64,000 bases of DNA from Coprinus comatus (GCA_034638255.1 JAWPGT010000075.1:47419-111418), one strand, 5' to 3'; positions 44,784 to 55,035 are shown, counted from the first letter of the stretch. A program made the numbers and translations. The notes: generated by a model not told the origin, from the letters alone.

Positions 44784-45131
44784 TGTCAGGAATGCTCTAG
44801 ACAGTCCCCAAGGTCAGTACTTATTGTTGGTTGAGGTTAGAAGAGTTGTGGTTGGATATTCTCTTTAGAGTTCTGGACTTGTAGATTGTTTCCGCTTTCT
44901 GTGACATCACAATGTCACGTCACACGTTACTGAAGCGTCCTGCAGACACATGAAGACTCTCTAGTCTAATACAAGTGTCTGCAGGTGAGTAGTTAAGAAG
45001 TTATTGTATCTCTCTAGTCTAATACAAGTGTCTGCAGTGTTTGTGTTATATCTCAGTCATTTCTCAACCATTTCCTTCCATTCCTTCGTCATCGTGCTCG
45101 TCTCGTCGTCCTCTACGATCCTGCGCTTACA
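44784..45131 (+). repeat. Copia C 5' LTR (348 bp)
   Basis: It contains a short inner direct repeat (landmark TCTAATACAAGTGTCTGCAG, twice, about 60 bp apart) and a dyad around TGTGACATCACAATGTCACG and TCACA that includes a TGACGT-like (CRE/bZIP) core on the reverse strand. Confidence 0.93.
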
Positions 45132-45144
45132 GGTTATGGGCCCC
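45132..45144 (+). promoter_or_regulatory. Primer-binding site of copia C, half-tRNA-iMet type
   Basis: GGTTATGGGCCCC immediately follows the 5' LTR. It is the same site as in element B and pairs with an initiator tRNA-Met anticodon arm (…CCATAACC). Confidence 0.65.
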
Positions 45145-45233
45145 GTGCTTTAGGACTTCAAGAAACACGTTATTTATTCACATATTCCACTCTCTACTGC
45201 TCAACACTCTTTCTACTATTTTACAACGACTTT

Positions 45234-47213
45234 ATGGCTTTCAAAATGCGTCACTCATCCTCTGGACATCCCTCCCTTCCTCCTAAACCTTCAGCTCTAC
45301 CTCAGGCCGCTTTTCCAACCACAAAATGCGATTTTTGCGGAGTTACAGGCCACTCTCAGGTTTCATGCTTTAGTTTTGAGAAGGCAAAGGCAAAAGCTCA
45401 ATATCTCGCCAACCGACCATCCGAATCACGTCAAACTTGTTATACACGTTTATCTCATATTTCGCAAACGACACCCAAAATTTGGTGCGATGAGACGAAC
45501 TCCTTCATTACCGAGTTTGCTGGCAATGCAACATCTACCCTTCCTTCCTCCAGCCCTCTCCAACCTCATGCAAGTTTCCAATGGCTTTGTGACACCGGTG
45601 CTACATCTCACATGTCTCCCCACCATCACTGGTTCAGGAACTACACCCCCTCTCGCATTCCCATTCGCTTGGCTGATCATTCTGTGGTTTACTCAGCTGG
45701 CATAGGTTCTGTGGTGTTTGAGCCTATTCTGAAAGGAAAGAAGGCTAGACCGGTTGAATTTTCGAGGGTTTTACACGTTCCTGACCTAGGGAACAACCTC
45801 CTATCTTGCCTACATCTTACCCGACATAAAGGCTTCAATATCAACATCTCTTCCCATTCCATCACCTTCAGGAAGTCCAGATCTACTCTCTTTACTGCCA
45901 CCATTGACTCTGACAACTGTGCTTACCTCAATGGCTCAGTTATTGCCTCTGAGGTCGCTTTTTCCACCTCTACACTCCCTCTTGACCTCTCCCTCTGGCA
46001 CAGACGTTTCATTCACCACAATTACTCAGATGTGAAGAAGATGATTGCTCAAGACCTGGTTACTGGTATTTCTCTTGATTCTGATTCACTCCCTGACCCA
46101 ATTTGTGAACCTTGCCTTGCTGGAAAGATGCACTCAACTTCATTCCCTCCCTCCACCCACCATACTCGATCTCCACTCGAACTCATTCATTCTGATCTCC
46201 ATGGTCCTCTTCCTACACCTACTGCTCAAGGTTACAAATATTGGATTACTTTCATTGATGATGCTACTCGATTTCGGTCTGTTATATTACTCAAGGCCAA
46301 GTCTGAAGCTTTCGAAGCATTCAAACACTACAAAGCATGGGTAGAGAACCAACTCGGGATGAAGATCAAGGCGCTTCAAGATGATAAGGGAGGTGAATAC
46401 ATGTCCAATGCCTTTTGCTCCTTCACTATGGGGTGTGGTATTGAACGTAGGCACTCTACCCGTAATCGTCCTCAGCAAAATGGTCTTGCTGAACGTGCAA
46501 ATCGAACAATGGGTGAACGTATCACCACCATGCTCTCGGAATCTGGTCTTCCTCCTTCTTTCTGGGGCGAATGTATTGCCTCTATGGTTCATGTCTGGAA
46601 TCACCTTCCTACTTCCCCACTTCCTCACACCACACCATTTGAGGCCTTCTACAAGCGTAAACCTGACGTCTCTCACCTTCGAGTCTGGGGATGTACTGCC
46701 TACGTTTTCATACAAAAGGATAAGCGTACATCTCTTGAACCTCATATGGAGAAGTGTATTTTCTTGGGTTACGAACCTGGTTACAAAGGTTGGAAGTTTT
46801 ATAATCCAACAACTCGAAAGGTGATCATCTCCGAAACCGCTCATTTTGACGAACGCTACTTTCCGGGTCTTTCAAAAGGGAAGACGAACAATGTTCCTGA
46901 CTTCTCTCTATCCTCTATACCATCTTCCTCTTCATCATCTACTCCAACTTCGCCAACGATCTCAGGTGTTCCACTTCCCAAAGATGAGGGGGGTATTGTA
47001 GAGCATTCCACTTCACTTCCACCTCTAGTTCCTGCTGCTCCTATTCATCTTCCGGCACCTGTCCCACCTTCACCTTCACCTTCACCATCCCCACCTCACT
47101 CACCAAAACTCTCTCCACCTCCAACACCTCGCATTCAACCAGCAGCTACCTCCTCCTCCTCCTTCTACTCCTCCTCATCGTCAACCACCTTCTGCTCAAC
47201 CACCATCCCGTAG
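45234..47213 (+). CDS. Copia C Gag remnant, protease and integrase
   Basis: Starts at ATG 45234 and within 40 codons reaches the knuckle CDFCGVTGHSQVSC (CX2CX4HX4C). There is no room for a capsid domain, so most of Gag was lost. The protease active site is WLCDTGATSHM. Integrase follows: LWHRRFIHHNYSDVKKM and CEPCLAGKMH (zinc finger), then HSDLHGPL, ALQDDKGGEYMSN and QQNGLAERANRT (D,D,E core), and VWGCTAYVFI. The linker to RT is Ser/Pro-rich and ends in a (CCT)n run at 47150-47175, where a 1-nt change throws the frame; the next frame (PPSRRRGSRIRQPSWK) leads into RT. Confidence 0.9.
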   Translation: MAFKMRHSSSGHPSLPPKPSALPQAAFPTTKCDFCGVTGHSQVSCFSFEKAKAKAQYLANRPSESRQTCYTRLSHISQTTPKIWCDETNSFITEFAGNATSTLPSSSPLQPHASFQWLCDTGATSHMSPHHHWFRNYTPSRIPIRLADHSVVYSAGIGSVVFEPILKGKKARPVEFSRVLHVPDLGNNLLSCLHLTRHKGFNINISSHSITFRKSRSTLFTATIDSDNCAYLNGSVIASEVAFSTSTLPLDLSLWHRRFIHHNYSDVKKMIAQDLVTGISLDSDSLPDPICEPCLAGKMHSTSFPPSTHHTRSPLELIHSDLHGPLPTPTAQGYKYWITFIDDATRFRSVILLKAKSEAFEAFKHYKAWVENQLGMKIKALQDDKGGEYMSNAFCSFTMGCGIERRHSTRNRPQQNGLAERANRTMGERITTMLSESGLPPSFWGECIASMVHVWNHLPTSPLPHTTPFEAFYKRKPDVSHLRVWGCTAYVFIQKDKRTSLEPHMEKCIFLGYEPGYKGWKFYNPTTRKVIISETAHFDERYFPGLSKGKTNNVPDFSLSSIPSSSSSSTPTSPTISGVPLPKDEGGIVEHSTSLPPLVPAAPIHLPAPVPPSPSPSPSPPHSPKLSPPPTPRIQPAATSSSSFYSSSSSTTFCSTTIP

Positions 47214-48942
47214 ACGAGGCTCTCGAATTCGACAACCTTCTTGGAAAGTTCGAGAGAATCTCCGACAACAAAAGCTCTATTTTGACTCTGAAGCTGAGGA
47301 TAGTGACGAAGATTTCGCGTTTTCAGTATCTGATGAGAAGAATGGTTTTAAGGAAGTTGAGTTTGCTGGTAACGTGTCATCCGGTCATCCAGGATCATTC
47401 AAAGCTGCGATGAATTCCCCTGATTCACATTTGTGGAAAGAGGCAATGGACAAGGAGTACTCTACACTCGAGGCGAATGGTACTTGGGAACTTATTCCTT
47501 TACCCCGTGGTGAGAAAGCTATCAAGTCTGGTTGGGTTTACAAGATTAAGGACAATCCTGATGGTTCCATCGAACGGTATAAAGCTCGTCTTGTTGCTAA
47601 AGGTTACGCTCAACGTCCTGGATATGATTATACTGAAGTCTTTGCTCCAACATTCCGTCCCGCTTCCCTCCGCCTCATTGTCGCCCTTGCCGCCAAAGAA
47701 GGTTACAAGTTACGCTCTATCGACATCTCCTCCGCCTTTACTTATGGTGACCTGGAAGAAGAGATCTATATGCGTCAACCTGAAGGTTATCATTTTGGTG
47801 ACTCAAACATGGTTTTTAGGCTTCGAAAATCGCTTTATGGACTCAAACAAGCAGCTCGACAATGGAACAAGAAACTTCACTCGGTCTTCATTTCACTTGG
47901 TTACATTCGACTCCAATCTGACAGCTCTATCTACATCTACTCTAAAGGTCCAGTCAAGGTTATTGTTCCCATTTTCATTGACGATATTACTCTTGCTTCG
48001 AAGGATGACAAGGCCATGGATGATACGATCAAAGAGCTCTCTACTCACTTCAAACTTCGAGATCTCGGCTCTACCTCCTGGTTATTGGCTGTTAAGGTTG
48101 ATCAAGACCCCTCTCATCGCTCCATTTCGCTTTCACAAGAGAAATATGTCAAGGAACTCCTCGAACGCTTCCAGATGTCTGACTGTCGACCTGTGAAGAC
48201 CCCTCTCACTCCTGGACTCAATCTCTCCACTGTCACTGTCACTGAAGATGACAAACTCCTCATGAAAGATGTTCCCTACCTCAGCGCTGTTGGCGCTCTT
48301 CAATATCTGGCCACCATGACTCGTCCTGACATTGCCTTCGCTGTTTCTTACCTTGGGAGATTCAATCACAATCCTGGTCCTCAACATTGGGCGGCTGTCA
48401 AACATCTCTTCCGCTATCTCAAGGGTACAATGGACTATAAGCTGGTCTACAAAGGTGACATGGCTACTGAGGATCTCTTCATCACATATTCTGATGCTTC
48501 TCATGGTTCGTGTCAAGAGACTGGAAGGGCTACGGGTGGTTATGTGACTTTGGTATGTGGTGCGGCTGTTGGTTGGTCTTCAAAACGTCAGAGTTTAGTC
48601 ACTCTCTCCTCCACTGAAGCTGAGTACGTTGCGGCTGTTGAAGGGGGAAAGGAGATTATGTGGATGCGCAACATTCTATCCGAGTTCGGTTATTCCTTCA
48701 CTTTCCCCTCCATTCTTAACATCGACAACCAATCTGCTATTACTGTTGCTAAGAATCCTGAACACCATGGTCGTATGAAGCAATTGGATTTGTGTTATTT
48801 CTGGCTCCGTGATGCTGTTCAAAACAAAGTCATTTCCCCTCTCTTTGTTCCTACCTCTGAACAACTGGCTGACATCTTCACCAAGGCTGTTGAACCAAAG
48901 GCAGTCTCTCACTTTGTTCCTCTTCTTGGACTTTCATCATAA
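47214..48942 (+). CDS. Copia C reverse transcriptase and RNase H
   Basis: After the linker (RQPSWKVRENLRQQKLYFDS) comes the RT: MNSPDSHLWKEAMDKEYSTL, ARLVAKGYAQRPGYDYTEVF, LRSIDISSAFTYGDLEEEIY and the catalytic box PIFIDDITLAS. RNase H carries ITYSDASHGSCQ, SSTEAEYVAAVEGGKEI and LDLCYFWLRDAV. It ends at TAA 48940-48942, 89 bp before the 3' LTR. There are no internal stops. With the upstream frame restored it would be one polyprotein. Confidence 0.92.
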
Positions 48943-49031
48943 TTCCTTCTCTTCCTTTTCTTTTATCACTTCACTCTTTTCTTTTCCATTTATTTCCTTC
49001 CTTTGTCTGGACTGGCTAGATCAAGGGGGTA

Positions 49032-49379
49032 TGTCAGGAATGCTCTAGACAGTCCCCAAGGTCAGTACTTATTGTTGGTTGAGGTTAGAAGAGTTGTGGT
49101 TGGATATTCTCTTTAGAGTTCTGGACTTGTAGATTGTTTCCGCTTTCTGTGACATCACAATGTCACGTCACACGTTACTGAAGCGTCCTGCAGACACATG
49201 AAGACTCTCTAGTCTAATACAAGTGTCTGCAGGTGAGTAGTTAAGAAGTTATTGTATCTCTCTAGTCTAATACAAGTGTCTGCAGTGTTTGTGTTATATC
49301 TCAGTCATTTCTCAACCATTTCCTTCCATTCCTTCGTCATCGTGCTCGTCTCGTCGTCCTCTACGATCCTGCGCTTACA
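49032..49379 (+). repeat. Copia C 3' LTR (348 bp)
   Basis: By eye identical to 44784-45131; followed by the GGGAC duplication. Confidence 0.93.
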
Positions 49380-50088
49380 GGGACCTGGTGTCGCATTCCT
49401 GGGACCCGGAGGCGTGTTACTGGGACCTGGAGTTGCACTTCTCTCCCTATTTACCAGAAGCCGAGCTTTGGCAGCTTCAGCTTTTTGAATCCGTTCCATA
49501 GCATTCATTTCTTCAGTCTCCTTTTGAAGTTTCGCGAAGGCTCTGGCCCGAACCACCTCACATGGCATATGTGATTTCAAAAGATAGCGATTGTTGTTGT
49601 GAACCCAAGGGCCAGGACCAAGCAGATTTAAAGAGGAAGCCTGAGCGAAAGCGAATTCGGCATCCTCTTGGCTGTGGTAAGTTGAGTAATGTCGCCCTCG
49701 AACTTTTCCAAGAGCGTTGAGCACTGAGGCTCTAAGGTCACATGAGCTGATGGCACGAGGTTGATACGTAGATGGATTCTCACATGGTTGGGAACACCCC
49801 TGTTTCGTCCCCGTGAAATACAACAAACCACTTCACATAGCAGTGGCAAGGATTCTCCTTCGGGGTGTGCATCATGTCGAGGGGCAAGCTCATCTTCGAG
49901 TTGGGTTGCTGTGGATTTTCTACCAGTACTACACTGGAATTCTCGTCATCCGATAAATCTGTTACAGAGTCGCAAAGGTAAGTATTAGAGAACTAGTTTG
50001 ATCACAGCATACGCTCACCATCGACTACTATAGTGATTTTCTGAGATGGTGCAGGGGACTCAGAATTCTCAGGCTGTTCTGCTGACAT
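49380..50088 (-). pseudogene. KDZ cargo 2: RNase H1 N-terminal-like domain gene, 5' part, cut by copia C
   Basis: Three exons: 50088-50019 (MSAEQPENSESPAPSQK), 49958-49784 and 49731-49380, with GT-AG introns in phase. The domain reads CYVKWFVVFHGDETGVFPTI | ASVLNALGKVRGRHYSTYHS | QEDAEFAFAQA. This is the pattern of the RNase H1 N-terminal/viroplasmin fold (WYVV...G..GVY...W, then V.G....Y.S.EEA..AF). The intron falls at the same codon position as in cargo 1. A long charged helix (RARAFAKLQKETEEMNAMER) and Pro/Gly repeats (SATPGPSNTPPGPRNATPGP) follow before copia C. The rest is at 44504-44783. An RNA/hybrid-binding role is inferred. Confidence 0.65.
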
Positions 50089-50462
50089 GATCTACATCAT
50101 ACATGTTCCATCGTCAGGTATGTGTTTTTTTTAACATGTTTGAATGGGAGCTTACTGGTAGAAACGACGTTGTTACGCAGGAAGTAATTGAAGGAAAGGA
50201 AGGGGGTGAGATGTCACCCATCCAAGAGGAAATCCTTTTTCATCCGCAGTCAACAGTCATTCACATAATAGCCAGCAATGAGGACCAGCTTATTTCAGCG
50301 GGTAATTACCTACTATTTACCTAACTCATGAAGACTCTTCTAGGCAAGGACATCGTTTGTAATTTGCTTTCTATCTTTTTATTCTATTTTTAAATGTTTC
50401 AAATAGTGACTTGAGAAGTTAATTTTTATACCTGAATGCAACTACTGGCATAGGTGTCTACT

Positions 50463-52809
50463 ATGTTGTCCCCTTCATCAGAACCCCTTAGATTGTCCAC
50501 CGAGGATGATTGGATGCTACCACAACCTGAATCGCAGGTGTCACCAACCACGGGAACTCCATCTATTCCCCAACTTCCAACAATCCCGTCTTCAATGGCC
50601 ACTCAAATGCCTGGCCTTGTAGGTGACGAAACTCACAGTCTTCGGAATCCCTCTCGTCCTGAACAACCCATCTGTGAGCAACCCCAAAAACCCTCGGATG
50701 CTGAGAAGAAAACCATGGCCTTCCGCGCACAGGCCAGATTGGCCAAACAGCAAGTTGTTGATGACGAACTTCAAAAATTACATCAACTATGTGGTGAACA
50801 TATTCACGATATAGCCACCAAGTACGATATTAAAGAGGACAAGGTCCGCCGAAGTGTTTATTTCTCCTCTCACGCGAAGAAGAAGAGAAAGGCAAGTCTG
50901 TTTGATGCTGAAGTTAGTAATCGATTTGATGAGCTACACCAGTCTGGTATGATCTGATTTTCATATCTTTCAATTAAAATTTACTAATGGTGGTTTTAAG
51001 GTCAATATGGTGTAAAGTTATTCGACGTCCAAGCAGAGGTAGCTCAAGCTCGCTTGGATTGCGAGCATAACCACGAAACTCTCTCTGCAGAGAGAAAGAA
51101 GGAGCTGATTAGGCAGTTGGAAGCAAAGCGTGCATTGAAGGAGATGGGTTGTCGTTCCACAAACAAAAGTGCAGCTCAAGACGTGGCAAACTTCAGGAAA
51201 TATGTAATGCAAGAGGTAAGTTGATTTTATTTTATTTCTGTTGTTTTAACAGCCTTGACTAACATTCTATAAATTTAGTCTTACAATCTCAAGCAACGTA
51301 CTGGTGCACTCACCATGTTTGCCACCACCCGAGATCATTTAAATGACACCTTCATCCCAACGGTCTACTCGACTGAAACATCAAAAGGGTTTTGGAAAGA
51401 TGTATTGGGGATGACGTCCATGGAGGTTGTAGGAAAAATGGAGAGTTGGGTAGGTACAAGGCAAGGTGAGAGTATTGTTAGTGTATCTTTTTTAATCACG
51501 CTCATGCACACTACCAGAACCTTCAAAACATCAAGCAAAGGATCTGAGAAAGGAATGTAGTACTCTCATTTTGAAAGGACTTCATAAGTAAATTGAAGTA
51601 TTTATTAGATTAACCTTTACTGATAATATGTTGTCCAGGCGAACTTTCAAGGTCTAAAAATATCAACATGAACTATATTAACTACGACAAGGCAATTGTG
51701 AACACCTATGATATTCAATTAGTAGGGTGGCCAGAAGGTATACCATTTGTCTGTCCATCAGATCTAGGAGCCAGTCAGTTGTGTCAGCTCAGGGATGCCT
51801 TGATATTTTGTCAGTGTTATTGGGAGGTGATGACGAGAGAGGACGTGCTCAACATAGAACAAGGTTGGAAAGCATTGAGGCGGATGGAGGTGTTGTAGGA
51901 ATTCCGCGCAAGGAACGGTCTGACAAGGGCAAGAAACGTGCGCATCCCGATCCCGATCCATCAAGACAGCAGAAGAAGCAAAAAAAGACAAATATGCCTC
52001 TTCAAAACCAACTACCCCCTCAATATTGTAGCGCAGAATACATATTCAACTCTGATCCTGATGAAAATGAAGACGACACTCATCCAATCACCACCCAGCC
52101 CATTTCAACAATCTCCATTCCCACTGAACTACCAGCTGGGCCTCTTGTGACTGTGCAAACACCCTCGACTACTACCCCCGAGGATCAACTTGTCCAACCT
52201 CCTCCTGAATCTGTTGATTCTGGTGAGTGGATGACGTTTGATCTGAGCATGTCTACTGCGGAATTGTTGTCTCACCTTCGCTCCACGTCCTGTCAACCAA
52301 ATCAACGACCTGATACCATTGTTACCACACCCGATGCCGCCAATGCCACTCAAGCTGGTTCCAATCACACTACGTCATTGGTTTCCAATATTGCTTCGTT
52401 ATCCATTAGTTCTGAACCTACCTCATATGTTAGGTCTCCTTCCATGCCATTGATAATGCCTCCCACCCCTTCACAGCCAGTATCCCCACCAGCCATCACC
52501 ATCGACCAATCTCACCCTCATGACACTGTGATATTGCCAACTCCTACTGATGTCTCCCCTGATTCCTCGGCTTCCTTGTGTGACAGTTCCCCCACTGTGG
52601 AGTCCGTTCAATCCCCACCAGTCCGCCGAAGTGTCAGGTTCCATGGTCGTGATGATATCCACCACGCTCCATCCGCGCCTGTTCGCAGAAGTGCCAGATT
52701 CCATGCCAATGATAACCTAGATACTCAGCCTGTTCCATCTGTACCTGGCTCTAAACCTGAAGCTCTCCGTTGTAGTGTAAGAAATCGGGTCAAGGTTGTA
52801 CGTTCATAG
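50463..52809 (+). pseudogene. KDZ-associated accessory protein gene
   Basis: Five exons: 50463-50946, 51001-51215, 51279-51465, 51518 to about 51597, and 51639-52809. Sequence: a Pro/Ser-rich start, DAEKKTMAFRAQARLAKQQ, a helical region (LDCEHNHETLSAERKKELIR), FWKDVLGMTSMEVVGKMESW, MNYINYDKAIVNTYDIQLVG, WPEGIPFVCPSDLG, LRDALI, then IPRKERSDKGKKRAHPD. The tail has three basic RRS[VA]RFH-like repeats. I recall proteins with the 'NY.NYD..IV...V.LVGWP' and 'KERSDKGKKR' signatures beside KDZ transposases in many agaricomycetes; their function is unknown. Two TGA codons (51545-51547 and 51572-51574) and a 1-nt shift at about 51842 (between MTRE and RAQHRT) break it. Upstream exons near 50103-50324 are possible. 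Confidence 0.7.
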
Positions 52810-53090
52810 TGTAGACAGTTGCACTTGTACTTATTACTTCTTGGTGGTGTTTTCTTTTTTATTTCTTGTAAAATTTAAACGGTAATATATTTCTTGAGCT
52901 GGTCTACACCACTTCCTGTCACATTTCAGCTCTGTCTTGCACTCACCCACAGAGATGTTGAGCTTCGAGCTGGTTCTGAGACTAAACGGCTTCTAGAATC
53001 CTGTCATGACTCATTGCAATGATCGGATCACAAGGGTAATTAAAAGAAAAAGATTCTCATTGATCTCTCCTAATACAGGCATTGTCATAT

Positions 53091-54178
53091 AATTAAGACC
53101 TGTCAATACCGTGATCGGGTGACAGGTGATAGGAGTACATGACGGCTCCCGCATAATTAAAATCCATCAATACTGTGATTGGGTGATGGGAGATGGGAGT
53201 ACACGACGGCTTCCGCATTAAAAAAAGGCTTCTTATTGATTATTACTACTTACAACGCAATGACAGGCTCTTCCGCATAATTAAAAACTTCACAAAAAAA
53301 AAAAGAAAAAGAATAAGGCTATTTTATATTTTAGACTATGGTTACTATAAGAACATATAGAGTTAAACACTGACATTGACATTGTGTGATTTATTATGAG
53401 TACTTAATGCCTTGAACCTATAAACATAAGATTAATCATTTCACAACAAGTAACTAACATAGTGTAACATAGATAATACAAAGACAAGGAAGGATGGTTT
53501 GACAAACACATGCGTGATTTGGAAAAGTGATTTGTGGTAATATTAGAAAAAAAACATATAGAGCTCCTAGACATAATTGTGTACCTATCACAAACATATC
53601 ATAAGAAATAACAAACATGACATGGGCATAATATTATATATAATGATGATGACACACAGTATCACGGACTCTGGAGGCGGCACGGAGTCCGAGGTGGTAT
53701 TGGGAAAAACATATTGAGCTCTTATAGACATAACTTTGTTATTGGATGTAGAGTTACCTATCATAAACATATCATAGAACATAATGTGACACAAGTGTAA
53801 TGTTAGGTGTCCACGGCTGATCGGTGATGATGACACATGGACCCGGAGGCGGCACGGAGTCCGCGGCGGTGTTGAGGAACATAGAGACCTCTTAGACATA
53901 ATATCATGTCATTTACAAGGTCGGATGTAAAGTAAAACATGAAAATATAATAAACATGATCAGAATATGATAGCCCCACGGTCGGATCTATCATACACGT
54001 GATAAGTAGACCTGACACAGGATATATCACGACATCAGGTCAGATTTTCACTAAGAACCTAGCATTTATTGCCAGGATATTGACGGGAGCCATGGTTTCC
54101 AAATCCACCTCTTATTAGAGGTGTTAGTTTTATCGACCGGCATCTCTTACACTAGGTCAACTCTGGGAACCACAGGTG
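53091..54178 (-). repeat. KDZ right terminal inverted repeat
   Basis: Reverse complement of 17824-18914. It ends CCACAGGTG and is followed at 54179-54186 by the CTATTCGT duplication. It contains the same inner 60-bp array (TTCCGCATAATTAAAA landmarks at about 53150, 53210 and 53274). The 280 bp between the accessory gene and this arm hold nothing recognisable. Confidence 0.92.
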
Positions 54179-54765
54179 CTATTCGTACCATCATTCTTCA
54201 TGATGCTTCGGATGAAAATGGAGAAATCGATTCTGGGCTTAGTAAGTTCCTCGGTAATCTTCCCATTTCATGTTCATCCATTTCCTTCGTTCAAAACTCT
54301 TATCATTCTCGTCTTAAGTTATTGTCATGTTTTGGGGAATGCATAAAACAAATTCCAAAGACGATCCTAGAAATCGAATTACGAAGCTCCTGTCTTCACT
54401 TTGCATCTTCTATTCATCTCGAAAAAGAAGGGATTGATGTGGAACAACTTACCAGGATTACGAAGGTTTCGGTGGTTAAGGACAGAAGATATGAAGCTAA
54501 CCCATCTAATGGAGGGTGTTGGTTAAGCAGGTTTAGGCGTGCTGAATTTTCTTGTCAATATGTATTCAAGTCGTCGGATTTTTTGGAGGCTATGAAAAAA
54601 AGAGTTGCTGTTAAGGGGTCAGAGTCAAAGTTCTGTTTCGAGTACGAAATTCAATACGGTCCTGTTGATTGGGAGATGGATGATAAGGAAGAATTGAAAG
54701 AGTTGGTTGCTGGTGGTCTGAGGCTTGAGGTTTTGGAAGATGGGAAAAAGGTAGATTGGCTTTGA
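54179..54765 (+). pseudogene. F-box protein gene, 3' half, right of the KDZ element
   Basis: From the CTATTCGT duplication onward the frame reads IIILHDASDENGEI-type sequence (TIILHDASDENGEIDSGL, SKFLGNLPISCSSISFVQNS), a leucine-rich-repeat-like region (TILEIELRSSCLHFAS), FKSSDFLEAMKKRVAVKGSE, and ends GKKVDWL with TGA at 54763. Joining 17823 to 54187 (one duplication copy) keeps the codon phase: PSIR then TIILHD. It shows no internal stop, so this half is undamaged apart from the transposon. Homologous ends occur at 10074-10680 and 59585-59705. Confidence 0.85.
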
Positions 54766-55035
54766 TTCGGGATGTAAAATCAATGTGACCGATGAACTAA
54801 ATATAATACATTTGGAATTAAAAAATAATGCGTCTAAACCTTTCAATTTACTCCGGAATCTCACTTCTAATGCATTTCCGTGGAAAAAATAGCGAAAATT
54901 ACCTTACACATACTCAATGTCAGACTCAATACACGCCCTTGAGATCCAGATCCAAACAGTATGATAAAAGAAAATCATATCTACATTGTTTGACCACCCA
55001 CTATCCAACAGTTCACTTGGTATCTCCAGTGGGAT

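Larger units (their letters stand above)
44784..49379 (+). mobile_element. Ty1/copia retrotransposon (copia C), 4.6 kb, very young
   Basis: 348-bp LTRs at 44784-45131 and 49032-49379 (TGTCAGGAAT...GCGCTTACA) that I read as identical, flanked by GGGAC at 44779-44783 and 49380-49384. The primer site GGTTATGGGCCCC follows the 5' LTR and the tract AAGGGGG precedes the 3' LTR. It encodes a knuckle, protease, integrase, RT and RNase H, but the Gag capsid region is missing. It interrupts KDZ cargo gene 2. Confidence 0.95.
17824..54178. mobile_element. KDZ (Kyakuja-Dileera-Zisupton) DNA transposon, 36.4 kb with nested insertions
   Basis: It is bounded by inverted repeats of about 1.09 kb (17824-18914 and 53091-54178) that start CACCTGTGG and are flanked by the 8-bp duplication CTATTCGT. 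Own genes: a KDZ transposase (-, three pieces between 20089 and 40659), two RNase H1 N-terminal-like genes (-, 42058-42567 and 44504-50088) and a KDZ-associated gene (+, 50463-52809). Five direct later insertions lie inside: gypsy at 20297, the LTR element pair at 29801, a solo LTR at 38059 and copia at 44784, with further elements nested in the 29801 unit. Subtracting these with their 5-bp duplications leaves about 14.5 kb. The transposase is broken, so this copy could move only with help from another. Confidence 0.92.

Noticed and set aside
17824..54178. Starship-type giant element
   Set aside because: There is no tyrosine-recombinase captain gene, long inverted repeats are present, and the duplication is 8 bp with a KDZ transposase.
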